From Streptomyces sp. AM 4-1-1 (GTDB lineage Bacteria > Actinomycetota > Actinomycetes > Streptomycetales > Streptomycetaceae): a DNA stretch of 64,000 nucleotides. Positions 52,030 to 60,701 of the stretch are shown piece by piece. The first letter of the stretch is position 1. The number at the start of each line of letters is the position of its first letter. The stretch is from positions 3,782,001 through 3,846,000 of the forward strand of contig NZ_CP119145.1 in NCBI RefSeq assembly GCF_029167625.1, written 5' to 3'. The notes under the pieces were generated by a model that saw only the letters and a program-made list of their open reading frames with translations, made no database searches and had not been told where the DNA came from. A program made the translations under genes and the position numbers.

Positions 52030-53240
52030 CGCAAGCCTCCATCGGTGAGCGTGTGCTGCACGGCTTGGCTGAGGGGGATGCCGGCCTGTTGGGTACGGCC
52101 TCCGAGGTACGTCTCGGCCAGATAGCCGGTGGTGAGTACGGTCGGCACGCGGTCGGGCAGGGGCTCGGGGGCGAACACGATCGGGCCGGCTCTCTCCGCG
52201 AGATGGGAGAGGAGGGCCGCCGGGTCTGTGGCGAAGGGCTCGGGCACGCGGGCGTGGACGAGCTGGTTGTTGAAGGGCTCGATGGCCAGGAGCGTTCCCG
52301 TGGTGAGCGTGGTCCCGAGCTGGACTGTGCGGAGGGCCGTTTCGTTGAGTACGACGGCTTCGGCGCCCAGGCCGCTGTGGAGGCGGTTGGAGAGGTCCTG
52401 GAGAAGGGCCCGACGTTCGAGAGGGCGGTTCTCGTGCGGATGCCGGATCGGCCCGAGCGGTGTGCGCAGCTCCTCGCGGACAGTGTCGATGGCTTCTCGT
52501 ACGTGCGTGAGCTCGTCCGGAAGCCCGCCCGCTGCTGGGAAGTCCGCCAGCCGACCTGCCCAGCCGGAGTGCAAGGGCCGCGCGAGTGCGTATCCCGCTG
52601 CCAGCTCGCGTCCCTTGAGGACGAGCGTGTCTCCGACGGGCACCGGCTTCGGACGGTCGCTGTGGCAGTGTCCGGCGAAGACGACGTCCAGGAACGGGCA
52701 GGCGGCGGCCAGCTTGAGGTCCTCGTCGAACCCGGAGTGGCTCAGCACCACCCAGGAGTCCGCCTTGTGGTGATGGGCCAGCATCAGCTCGCGCAGTGCA
52801 CGCACGGGCTCGACGACACGGTGGCCGGCGCGCTGGTCGGGCGGGATGGCGTTGAACGCCTGCGGCCCGATGACGCCCGTGAGGGCGATACGGCGGGTGC
52901 CGATGCGCACCAGGCGGACTTGGTGGAAGAGCGGCTCACCGGTGTCGTCGCCGACGACGTTCGCGCACACGCTGATGTCGTGGAGGGCGGGTTCGAGGTG
53001 GTGGCTCCAGCCGTGATTGCCAGGAACGACGGCGTCGTAGAGACGGAGGAGGACCTCCCTCTCGATCCGTCCCCGGCCGAGCTGGTAGTAACCCGTGCCC
53101 TCGAAGAAGTCCCCGCAGTCGACGATGAGGCTGTCGTGTCTCACGGCGTGCAGGTGCGCGAGCATCGGTGCGGCGTCGTCGAACGTCGAGTGGAAATCGG
53201 TGGTGGCGATGATGCGCTGGAGGCGTCTCGGGGCGGTCAT
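52026..53240 (-). CDS. calcineurin-like 5'-nucleotidase-type phosphoesterase
   Basis: A 404-residue metallophosphatase. Metal motifs: IIATTDFHSTF (DxH), LIVDCGDFFEG (GD), VVPGNHGWS (GNHx), VVLSHSGFDED and FAGHCHSDRP (GHxH). A second domain (after about residue 265) contains VVLNETALRTVQLGT and EPFNNQLV, matching the C-terminal nucleoside-recognition domain of 5'-nucleotidases. No signal peptide, so it is probably intracellular. ATG 53240 overlaps the upstream MurA-like stop. It may remove the phosphate from a modified nucleotide. Confidence 0.88.
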   Translation of the reverse strand: MTAPRRLQRIIATTDFHSTFDDAAPMLAHLHAVRHDSLIVDCGDFFEGTGYYQLGRGRIEREVLLRLYDAVVPGNHGWSHHLEPALHDISVCANVVGDDTGEPLFHQVRLVRIGTRRIALTGVIGPQAFNAIPPDQRAGHRVVEPVRALRELMLAHHHKADSWVVLSHSGFDEDLKLAAACPFLDVVFAGHCHSDRPKPVPVGDTLVLKGRELAAGYALARPLHSGWAGRLADFPAAGGLPDELTHVREAIDTVREELRTPLGPIRHPHENRPLERRALLQDLSNRLHSGLGAEAVVLNETALRTVQLGTTLTTGTLLAIEPFNNQLVHARVPEPFATDPAALLSHLAERAGPIVFAPEPLPDRVPTVLTTGYLAETYLGGRTQQAGIPLSQAVQHTLTDGGLR

Positions 53241-54556
53241 GGGGTGACCTCGCAGATGTCGGCGCCGAGTGCGAGGAGCTTGCCGGGCAGATCGGCGTGG
53301 CCGCGGCGGATCTGGTCGACTCTGCCGAGCGTGGTGACGCCTCGGGCGGTGAGCCCGGCGATCATCAGCGCCGAACCCGTACGGATGTCGGTCGCCTCCA
53401 CCCCGGCGCCCGTCAGGCGCTGCGGTCCGGTGAACCGGCATTCGGTGGTGGACAGTTCGGTGATGACTCCGCCCATGCGGACGAGCTGAGGGATGAGGTT
53501 GCTGTGGCGGCCGGGGTTGATCGGGTCCGAGAAGAAGTGCGTGCCGGGGAATCCCAGGGCGAGGCCGAGGAGTGGTGGCTCGAAGTCGGCGTCGAGGCCG
53601 TTGGGAGCGAGGGAGGCCATGGCCCGGAGCGGCCGACCGGTCGGCTGCATGTCCTGACCTTGCACGACGAGCGCCTCGGCTTCGTAGGCGGTAGGGATGC
53701 CCACCCGGTTCAGCGCCGTGATCAGCGGTGCTATGTCGGAGCCGTGGATACCTTCGACCCGGGCTGTGCCGCCGGTCGCCGCCACGGCACAGGCCAGTGT
53801 CCCGGCCTCGATCTTGTCTCCGGGCACTTTCCAGGCAGGTACGTCCTGCGAAACGGAGGACGGTGCTACGAGGGTGAGGACGCGCTCACCGGCACGGCAC
53901 TCGTAACCGATGGCCTTCAGCGCGTTCACAACGCCGAGGACCTCCGGAGAGAGGTTCGGCTGACCGAGCCGAAGCGGGGTACCGGCGACCACGGCGCGCA
54001 GGATCGCGGCGATCGTCGCCCCGCGTGAGCGAAACGGCAGGACCAACGACACCGTGCCCCGGACCGCCTTGCCGACTTCGACCAGGTACCCGCGATCATC
54101 CACGCGGATCCGGTCGCCGAAGGCTTCGTACACCTTGAAGTGCTGTTCCATGCCACGGTCGCCGATCCGGCACCCGCCGGGCCAGGGGAGCCGGGCCCGG
54201 CCGCACCGGGCGATAAGGGCGGGGACGAGGTAGTACGAAGCACGGATGCTGGACGCGGCCTCACCCAGATCTTCGGGCGTCAGGGTCGTCTCGCCAGGGA
54301 GCACAAGGGTGGTTGGGCCGTCACTGACCGGGTGAGCGGCGGTCCAGCCCGCCTGCCGTAGCAGGTCGAGCAGTGTCCGTACGTCGGAGCTGGCAGGCAC
54401 GTTGTCGAAGCGCACGGGTCGAAGGAGGGCGGCTGCAGCCGCGACGAGCGGGAGCGCGGCATTCTTTGAACCGTCGACCCTCACGGAACCGGTGAGGGGT
54501 CGTCCGGGCCGGATCGCGATGACTTCGGACGTGACTGCGGGGGCACAGGTATTCAC
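53237..54556 (-). CDS. MurA-like enolpyruvyl transferase
   Basis: A 439-residue EPT/RTPC-fold protein related to UDP-GlcNAc 1-carboxyvinyltransferase. The substrate Lys-Asn pair is in RVDGSKNAALPL. The catalytic Cys is in WPGGCRIGDRGMEQH, but MurA's RPVDLH is changed to RGMEQH. The acidic base region is NGLDADFEPPL and a late DQIRRGH matches MurA's Arg region. The changes around the sugar-nucleotide pocket suggest a different acceptor, as in NikO/PolA-type nucleotide enolpyruvyl transferases. GTG 54556 has AGAGGAG upstream and overlaps the HATPase stop. Confidence 0.85.
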   Translation of the reverse strand: MNTCAPAVTSEVIAIRPGRPLTGSVRVDGSKNAALPLVAAAAALLRPVRFDNVPASSDVRTLLDLLRQAGWTAAHPVSDGPTTLVLPGETTLTPEDLGEAASSIRASYYLVPALIARCGRARLPWPGGCRIGDRGMEQHFKVYEAFGDRIRVDDRGYLVEVGKAVRGTVSLVLPFRSRGATIAAILRAVVAGTPLRLGQPNLSPEVLGVVNALKAIGYECRAGERVLTLVAPSSVSQDVPAWKVPGDKIEAGTLACAVAATGGTARVEGIHGSDIAPLITALNRVGIPTAYEAEALVVQGQDMQPTGRPLRAMASLAPNGLDADFEPPLLGLALGFPGTHFFSDPINPGRHSNLIPQLVRMGGVITELSTTECRFTGPQRLTGAGVEATDIRTGSALMIAGLTARGVTTLGRVDQIRRGHADLPGKLLALGADICEVTP

Positions 54557-55005
54557 GTGCAACTCCTCTGCTTAGGAGGGGCCGAGGCGGATACAGCCCC
54601 GGCGGAAGGTGGAACCGCCGCGTCGATCTCGGCCCAGCAGCACTTGCCGGAGTCCGTCGGGGCCGTATCGAAGCGGTCCGCGAGGACGCCGACGAGGAAG
54701 AGGCCGCGTCCGCCCTCGCTGTCCGTGTCCGGCAGCGCCGGCTTCGGCGCAGCGCGGCTCGCGTCGCTGACCTCCACCCGCACAACCCCGCCGGAGAGCT
54801 GAGCCCTGACGCCGATCGGCTGGTGACCGGCATAACGGACTGCGTTCGTGACGAGCTCGCTGACCACCAACTCGACCGTGTCGACGGCTTCCGGCATCGC
54901 GAGCACTGTCGGCCATGCGGCTATGGCCTCCCGCACCCGGTGTCGTGCCACGGGCACGGCAACCGGTGTCGGCGGGAGAGTAAAGGTGAGCTGGTGCGCT
55001 TCCAC
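54553..55005 (-). CDS. HATPase-domain anti-sigma-like ATP-binding protein
   Basis: A 150-residue GHKL-type ATPase, like the many SpoIIAB/RsbW-type proteins of streptomycetes. N-box: VSELVTNAVRYAG; G1 box: RVEVSDASRAA; G2 box: SEGGRGLFLVGVLADRFD. These usually work as small kinases or in signalling with nearby XRE regulators. GTG 55005 is chosen because CTGGAGG lies six bases before it; an ATG 84 bases upstream lacks a site. First gene of the six-gene overlapping operon, divergent from the XRE gene. Confidence 0.85.
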   Translation of the reverse strand: MEAHQLTFTLPPTPVAVPVARHRVREAIAAWPTVLAMPEAVDTVELVVSELVTNAVRYAGHQPIGVRAQLSGGVVRVEVSDASRAAPKPALPDTDSEGGRGLFLVGVLADRFDTAPTDSGKCCWAEIDAAVPPSAGAVSASAPPKQRSCT

Positions 55006-55094
55006 GAGCGGCCTCCAGGAGTCGGTTGCGACCACCCCAAGGAACCGCGCCCACAACGCAGTTCGCGATGCCTCGTGCCCGTACCGCATCGTTT

Positions 55095-55109
55095 ATGCAG
55101 AAGCTGCAT
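55095..55109. promoter_or_regulatory. palindromic operator candidate between divergent genes
   Basis: ATGCAG-AAG-CTGCAT is a perfect 6-bp inverted repeat. It lies between the HATPase start (55005) and the XRE start (55177), where the regulator could control both directions. Confidence 0.45.
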
Positions 55110-55176
55110 GAAGCCCCTGCACCGCTCGCCTACGCTCGTACACGAGGGCATGCTCGGTGAGGACGGAAGGGCATGG

Positions 55177-56460
55177 GTGGCAGACGTGAAGACCGAAGCC
55201 GAGAAGATCGGCGAGGCGATCAAGCACGCCCGCCAGCGCGCCGGCCGCTCGCAGACCGACGTCGCCACCGCCCTGGGCTACCACCAGTCGAAGCTCAGCC
55301 GCCTTGAGAACGGGCGGGGTACGGAAGACACCCGGGTCTTACGCGCAGTCGCAGCCGAACTCGGCATCCCCCTAAGCCTCCTCGGCCTCAGCACTGCCGG
55401 CCCGCCCACAGAACCGACCGACGATCCCGAGACAGAAGACATGCGCCGCCGCACCTTCCTCGCCGGGAGCATCGCCTCCTTCACGGCCCACACCGCACCT
55501 GCCACGGCCGCCCACGCCGACCTCGTCCGCGCCCTCCTCCCCGGCCCCCAGATCACGTCCGCTCAGGCAGGAGCCTCGGACACAGCCACTCTGGAGTCCC
55601 ACGTCGCCGCCGCCCGGCGCCTGTTCTCCATGTGCGACTACGCACAGCTGGAAGCCGTCCTGCCCGACTTGCTCACCGACCTGCGGGAGGCCGCAGCCGA
55701 TCACCGCAACGGGACCGAAGCCTCCGGTCTCCTGGCCACCGCGTATCAGACGTCGACCAGCCTGCTGCTCAAGCAGGGCGACCACGGCAACGCCTGGCTC
55801 GCGGTGGGCCGCGCCCTTTCCGAAGCCGAGCGCTCCGGCGACCCTGTCGTCCTCGCCTCCAGCGTCCGCGTACACGCCCACGTCCTGACCAGAGAAAAAC
55901 ACACCACCCAGGCAGTCACTCTCGTCCGGCACACGGCGGGCCAGCTCGCCGGGGCATACGACCAGCGGTCCCCTCGCTACCTGGCCGCTGTGGGGCTACT
56001 CCTCCTCCGGGGCGTCACAGCCGCCAGCACAGCCGGAGACCGCGCAGCTACACGCGAATTCCTCGACGAAGCCCGGAACGTCGCCCGCTACGTCGCGCTT
56101 GACCAGCCCGACGCCTGGGCGAACTTCAGCCCCACCAATCTCTCCCTTCACGCCGTAAGCGCCGCGGTCGCCTTCGGTGACGCGGGCATCGCCCTGAATA
56201 CCGCAGCGCCCCTCATGCGGCGGCACATCCCCGTCCCAGAACGCCGAGCGGCCCTGTGGGTCGAAGCGGCCCGCGCGTACAACCAGCAGGGCCGCCTCGC
56301 GGAGGGCTACCAAGCTCTCCGCATCGCCGAATCCTGCGCCGCCCAGGACGTACGCCGCCCCGCGGTTCGCGACCTGGTGGTCGACATGGCCGCCCGCGAC
56401 CGGCGACGCACGCTGCCCGAACTCCACCGACTGAGCCGACGACTGGGAGCCCCAGCATGA
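55177..56460 (+). CDS. XRE-family transcriptional regulator with helical repeat domain
   Basis: A 427-residue regulator. The HTH spans about residues 8-65 (IKHARQRAGRSQTDVATALG, then HQSKLSRLENGRGTED). An RRRTFLAG segment near residue 90 is typical of this streptomycete family and is not a signal peptide. The rest is TPR-like helices for ligand or partner sensing. GTG 55177 has GGAAGG upstream; ATG 55150 is an alternative. Its stop overlaps the flavoprotein start. It probably regulates the divergent operon. Confidence 0.88.
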   Translation: MADVKTEAEKIGEAIKHARQRAGRSQTDVATALGYHQSKLSRLENGRGTEDTRVLRAVAAELGIPLSLLGLSTAGPPTEPTDDPETEDMRRRTFLAGSIASFTAHTAPATAAHADLVRALLPGPQITSAQAGASDTATLESHVAAARRLFSMCDYAQLEAVLPDLLTDLREAAADHRNGTEASGLLATAYQTSTSLLLKQGDHGNAWLAVGRALSEAERSGDPVVLASSVRVHAHVLTREKHTTQAVTLVRHTAGQLAGAYDQRSPRYLAAVGLLLLRGVTAASTAGDRAATREFLDEARNVARYVALDQPDAWANFSPTNLSLHAVSAAVAFGDAGIALNTAAPLMRRHIPVPERRAALWVEAARAYNQQGRLAEGYQALRIAESCAAQDVRRPAVRDLVVDMAARDRRRTLPELHRLSRRLGAPA

Positions 56461-56999
56461 CGACACCACCCTTCCTGTACGTCGTCGTCTGCGCAGCCGG
56501 CATCGCGGGCGACGCCCACAAGCTGATCACCGCCGCACAGGACAAGGGCTGGGGCGTCGGGGTCGTAGCCACACCCCAAGGACTCGGCTTCCTCGACGCA
56601 GAAGCGATCGAGACGCAAACGGGCTATCCGATCCGCTCGGCCTGGCGCAGTCCCGGAGACCCGCGTCCGCTGCCGCCCGCCGACGCCATCGCCGTCGCGC
56701 CCGCCACCTTCAACACGATCAACAAATGGACGGCCGGCATCGCCGACACCCTCGCCCTCGGCATCCTGTGCGAGGCATACGGGATGGGCATCCCGACCGC
56801 CGTCCTCCCTTATGTGAACACGGCCATGGCCGCCCACCCGGCATACGGCCGGAGCCTGGAACAGCTCCGGGAGATGGGCGTTCTCATCGGGTCGTACGAG
56901 CCGCACAGGCCGAAGACAGGCGGTGGGGCGGACCGCTTCCGGTGGGGGGAGGCGCTGGAGCTGTTGGAGGGCAAGGTCGCCGATCTTCCCGGAAGGTGA
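56457..56999 (+). CDS. flavoprotein of the phosphopantothenoylcysteine-decarboxylase family
   Basis: A 180-residue flavoprotein (HFCD family). LYVVVCAAGIAGDAHKLI opens it and AVAPATFNTINKWTAGIADTLA is the FMN-binding PAxxNT block. Relatives oxidatively decarboxylate Cys-containing substrates or act as regulators or prenyl-FMN makers. The start ATG overlaps the XRE stop. Together these two genes often accompany HATPase genes in streptomycetes, so a role in the regulatory circuit or in the nucleotide pathway are both possible. Confidence 0.85.
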   Translation: MTTPPFLYVVVCAAGIAGDAHKLITAAQDKGWGVGVVATPQGLGFLDAEAIETQTGYPIRSAWRSPGDPRPLPPADAIAVAPATFNTINKWTAGIADTLALGILCEAYGMGIPTAVLPYVNTAMAAHPAYGRSLEQLREMGVLIGSYEPHRPKTGGGADRFRWGEALELLEGKVADLPGR

Positions 57000-57018
57000 T
57001 CGCCGCTTGGGTCGCTGG

Positions 57019-58728
57019 TCAACGCCGGCGACTGTGTGAGGACGACCGAGCGGCAGTCGGCGTGCTGCCTGTCGGGGGCGGGATCGGAGCGGTAGAACGT
57101 CGGACGGTGCTGCGGGCCATGGCCGCTTGGGCGCGTGAGCTGGGTGTGTGGCGTTGGCCGAGACGGTGGATGCGCCAGGCCAGAGCGCGGGCGGGGTTGC
57201 GGGCGTCGTCGAGGGTGCGTCGGCCGAGGGCTTGTTCGAGGAGTGTGGCCGGGTTGTGGCCCGCTGTCTCGGCTTCGGCGAGGACGGCGGCGAGGGCGTC
57301 CCAAGCGGGGTCGTTCAGGATGCGGTCGGCGTGCTTGGGAGCGGCTTCCTGGAGGTGGCGGGCGTAGCGGTGTGTGGTCTGGGGGCCGGGAACGCGGCGA
57401 GCGAGGGTGTCCAGGAGCGGGACGGCTACCTGCGCGTATGCGGTTTGGAGGTGGACGAGGGCCTGGTGGGCTGCTGCTTCCTGTTGGGCGTGCTGGTGAG
57501 TGTGGTGCCAGTGCCGGGCGAAGGACACGGCGATGAGGACGGCGTCCAGCAGCATCGCTAGCGCGGCCCCGTCGCCTGTGGCGGTGGGGGTGAGCAGGAT
57601 GGTCTGGATGCTGTTGCGGAGCGCGCGGGTGCTGCCGAGGTCGGCGGCGATACGGGAGCGGGTGGCGCGCTCGAAGACGGCGGCTGCCCGTTCGAGTTCC
57701 CGTCGTGCCTGGGAAGGTGCGGTGAGCGGTAGCAGGTCGAGGGCCGCGCCGAGCGCGACGATCTGGCCTTGGGCCGTCTCGGCTCCGCCATGGGTGAGGT
57801 GGTGGGGGATGCGTTCGGTCGCGGCGGTTGCCTGGTGCCATGGATCGGCTGCTCGGGCGGCAGCGTGTTCGGGGCTGGTGGCGGTGAGGCGGTGGCGGAT
57901 CTTGGGCAGGGAGAGGTCACCGGCGAGGGTGGAGCCGGAGAACCAGACCGGTTCGCCGTGTTTGTTGAGGTCGCCGGGCAGGGCGACGCTGTAGCCCAGG
58001 GTGTCTCCGGACGGGCCGGTCTTGGGCCGTACGTTCATGCCGGTGGCTTCGAGCAAGGCGAAGAACTCCGTCTCGCTGGAGGCGGCTGCCACTGCCCGCC
58101 GTACCCGCGTGCGCAAGATCTCGCGGCTCGTGGTCTCCCGGCCTTGCCGTTTGGCCTCGAAGTGTTCCTTGCTGGTGGGGCGTTTGGCGGCGGTGCCGTC
58201 GCCGGGCTTGAGCCGGCGCAGGCCGAAGTCGATCTCGATCTTGCGGGCTTCGCGCTGGACGGCGCGGATGTCGTGGTCGCGGCGGGGGCGGCGGCCGTCC
58301 TGGCGTACGAGGGTGGCGGCGATGTGGATGCGGTCGTCGGCGTGGCGGACGGCGACCCAGCGGCAGGCTTCCTCGTCGCCTTCAGGGGCGAGGCTGGCGG
58401 CGGCCACGATTCGGCGGGCGATGTCCGCCCACTGGGTGTCGGTCAGGATCGGGTCCTCAGGTGCGGCGCGAACGGGGCAGTGCCACAACGTGGTCGCCGG
58501 CGCCTTGTCGCCGAGCATCTTCACGGGCTGGTCGAGCTGTGTGGCGAGCTGGTTCTCGACATCCTTCGGGTTGCGGTGGGGGCTGCGGCCGGGGTCGGGG
58601 GCGAAGCCGTTCCAGGAAGCGACCAGGTGAGGGTCGGTGTGTTCGTTGGCGCTGCCCAGTCCGTAGAGGTAGCTGATGAGGCGGCGTGTGGCGCGGGCGC
58701 CCTTGCCGAGGATGATCTTCGGTATCAC
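57019..58728 (-). CDS. HUH relaxase / mobilization nuclease
   Basis: A 569-residue relaxase. It opens with MIPKIILGKGARATRRLISYL. The metal-binding motif is in CRWVAVRHADDRIHIAATLV (HxDDxxH-type). The N-terminal ~200 residues are the nuclease and the rest is helical. It nicks at the origin of transfer so the element can be moved by a co-resident conjugation system. It follows the MobC-like gene after four bases. No coupling protein is in the element. Confidence 0.85.
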   Translation of the reverse strand: MIPKIILGKGARATRRLISYLYGLGSANEHTDPHLVASWNGFAPDPGRSPHRNPKDVENQLATQLDQPVKMLGDKAPATTLWHCPVRAAPEDPILTDTQWADIARRIVAAASLAPEGDEEACRWVAVRHADDRIHIAATLVRQDGRRPRRDHDIRAVQREARKIEIDFGLRRLKPGDGTAAKRPTSKEHFEAKRQGRETTSREILRTRVRRAVAAASSETEFFALLEATGMNVRPKTGPSGDTLGYSVALPGDLNKHGEPVWFSGSTLAGDLSLPKIRHRLTATSPEHAAARAADPWHQATAATERIPHHLTHGGAETAQGQIVALGAALDLLPLTAPSQARRELERAAAVFERATRSRIAADLGSTRALRNSIQTILLTPTATGDGAALAMLLDAVLIAVSFARHWHHTHQHAQQEAAAHQALVHLQTAYAQVAVPLLDTLARRVPGPQTTHRYARHLQEAAPKHADRILNDPAWDALAAVLAEAETAGHNPATLLEQALGRRTLDDARNPARALAWRIHRLGQRHTPSSRAQAAMARSTVRRSTAPIPPPTGSTPTAARSSSHSRRR

Positions 58729-58732
58729 GTGG

Positions 58733-59314
58733 TCACCGCCCCGAGATCCCCTGGGCGACGGCCGTGTCCACGTCTTCGACCGATGCCTCGATGCGGTCCA
58801 GCAGTCGCGCCACGATGTCCGGCGCGGGCCAGGCGCCGTCCTTGTGGAGGTGCCAGGTGAGCTGGTTGAGGTTGTTGCCGATCAGGCCGAGCTGGCGATT
58901 GGCGGCCATCAGCGCTTTGACCATGGCGCGGTAGTCGGCGACCGCGGCGGTGGGGTCGTCGGAGCGGGCGCCGGCGAGCGAGGTCTCGGCGACGTAGCCA
59001 CCTACCGACATACGGCTGAGGTGAGCGGCCGTCGCGAGGAGGGCGAACTCGTCGTGGCTGTAACGTGGGTGGACGCGCTTCTCGCGCTGCGTGGGTTCGC
59101 GAAGACGGCGGCGCGGCGCGGACGACTGCGTGGCTTCTCCCCGAGTCGGCTCCCCCGGGCCGACCGACACCGGCGCCCCCACAGAGCCGGATACCTCCGC
59201 CCTCCCCAGGGCGGAGGTCGGGTAAGGACTCCTTACCCGACAACTTGCTGCGCTGTTGAGGCCGGTGATCGTCTCCTTCTGGGTGGTGGGGAGTTCGTGG
59301 TGCGGGTCGTGCAT
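58733..59314 (-). CDS. MobC-like relaxosome accessory protein
   Basis: A 193-residue protein with a disordered N-terminus (to about residue 75) and a C-terminal half resembling MobC-type proteins: RVHPRYSHDEFALLATAAHL, then NRQLGLIGNNLNQLTWHLHK. The NxLNQL block is a typical MobC feature. It likely helps the relaxase melt oriT. GGAGAAG precedes ATG 59314. Confidence 0.82.
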   Translation of the reverse strand: MHDPHHELPTTQKETITGLNSAASCRVRSPYPTSALGRAEVSGSVGAPVSVGPGEPTRGEATQSSAPRRRLREPTQREKRVHPRYSHDEFALLATAAHLSRMSVGGYVAETSLAGARSDDPTAAVADYRAMVKALMAANRQLGLIGNNLNQLTWHLHKDGAWPAPDIVARLLDRIEASVEDVDTAVAQGISGR

Positions 59315-59365
59315 GGGTCGCTTCTCCGTGGGGTCATGATGCCGAGGACTCGGCTGTGCGAGGCT

Positions 59366-59408
59366 CCGTGTCCCAGCGCTCGGCAGCACGGGGACACGGG
59401 GTGTGCTG
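59366..59408. repeat. overlapping inverted repeats, candidate oriT
   Basis: CCGTGTCCC (59366) pairs with GGGACACGG (59391), and CAGCAC (59384) pairs with GTGCTG (59403). They lie just upstream of mobC, the usual position for an origin of transfer. They could instead be a terminator of the DUF2637 gene. Confidence 0.35.
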
Positions 59409-59418
59409 AAGGGCGGGT

Positions 59419-60477
59419 TCAGACGGTGCGCGTGGGGGAGGCGGCTTCGTCGAGCGATCCGGCCTCGAAGGCGTTGTCCGTGACGGGTTGGACTTGACCG
59501 GTGTGGTCGGCCTGTAGTTGGTCGCGCAGGAGTCGGGAGGGCTTCTGACCGATCCGCAGTTCGGTACGCAGCCGCACGGCAGTGAGCTGGCCGTCGGGCC
59601 AGTCGGCGGTCAGGAGTCGGGCCCGGCTCAGGAGTTCGGCCGAGATGCCGGTGGGGCCGGTGGTCGACTTGGCGGGGGCGGGGCCCCGAACGGTCGCCCG
59701 GCGCGTGGCGGCTCCGGTCGTCTCCGCTGCTGTGACCGACCTGGGCGGTCGGGTGACGGGGGACGATTCGGATTCCTCGGCCAGCTCCGTCATGGGTGCC
59801 TCGGTGACCTTAGCGGGGGTCGACTCGGGCAGCTGCTCGGGAATCGATGCGGGCTGGTCAGGCGTCGACTGTGAGGTCGGCTCGCCGGCCGACTGGCCGG
59901 AGGCCATTTCGGAGGAGTCGGCCGACTCCTCCGGCTTGTGGTGCAGCACCTTGGCCACGAGCTCCGATCCGAAGTAGATCGATCCGACTGGGAGTGAGGT
60001 TGCCAGCAGGACGAGGGCCCAGTTCGCGTAGTCCAGGTCGGTCAGCCGGCCCCACTGGATCGAGTCGGTGTGCAGGGCCGGTACGAGACCGTGCACGTAG
60101 TTCAGTAGGAGGCTGGCGATCGTGTAGGTCGCCAGGACGCGTAGTGCGAACTTCCGGTCGGCACCGGTCAGCACGAGCGTGGCGGTCAGCGCGAGGGCCA
60201 TGAGCCCGTCGACCACGATCGGGTAGAGCAGGGCGGCGGTGGAGTCGGCGCTGATGGCGCGGGCCACGTCGGACAGTGCGTTCCACGAGACTCGGAAGGC
60301 CATGAGGACGACGGCCACCAGGCCGATGACGAGGGCGATGCCTCCCGTGCGGTTTACGCGACGACTCCCAGCGGGAGCGGGTGCTCGGCGAGCGTCGCCA
60401 AGATTGGCACGCCGCTTGCGGTCGTCGTTCTTGGCGCCGAAGGCGAATCGCGCGATGCCGACGCGGATGCTGCGCAT
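59419..60477 (-). CDS. DUF2637 membrane protein
   Basis: A 352-residue protein. Four hydrophobic segments lie between about residues 45 and 170, starting RTGGIALVIGLVAVVLMAF, matching DUF2637 proteins of actinomycete plasmids and AICEs. A long Ser/Thr/Pro/Glu-rich stretch follows (about 180-290), and the C-terminus resembles a DNA-binding extension (ISAELLSRARLLTADWPDGQ). Probably part of the element's maintenance or transfer functions. ATG 60477 chosen by family start. Confidence 0.8.
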   Translation of the reverse strand: MRSIRVGIARFAFGAKNDDRKRRANLGDARRAPAPAGSRRVNRTGGIALVIGLVAVVLMAFRVSWNALSDVARAISADSTAALLYPIVVDGLMALALTATLVLTGADRKFALRVLATYTIASLLLNYVHGLVPALHTDSIQWGRLTDLDYANWALVLLATSLPVGSIYFGSELVAKVLHHKPEESADSSEMASGQSAGEPTSQSTPDQPASIPEQLPESTPAKVTEAPMTELAEESESSPVTRPPRSVTAAETTGAATRRATVRGPAPAKSTTGPTGISAELLSRARLLTADWPDGQLTAVRLRTELRIGQKPSRLLRDQLQADHTGQVQPVTDNAFEAGSLDEAASPTRTV

Positions 60478-60650
60478 GGCTGCCGGGGTGCTTGGAGCAG
60501 GGGAGTGCAAGGTGGAGAGCTCCAGGGCTGGGTGTGGCTGCCGGTGTGGGCAACCGTGAGCGGTGCGGAGTCGTCCCACCCGTCCCGTCGCTGGTCAGCG
60601 CAGGTACAGGTGGGGCGGTGATGTCGAGTCGACTCGTTGCGGGTCGGTGA

Positions 60651-60682
60651 CTCGTCCCCGCGCTGACCTGCGCGGGGACGAG
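60651..60682 (-). terminator. hairpin terminator
   Basis: Perfect 12-bp stem CTCGTCCCCGCG / CGCGGGGACGAG with an 8-base loop, just past the stop of the DUF3631 fragment on the minus strand. Confidence 0.8.
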
Positions 60683-60701
60683 TGGGACGAGTCGAAGAGG
60701 G

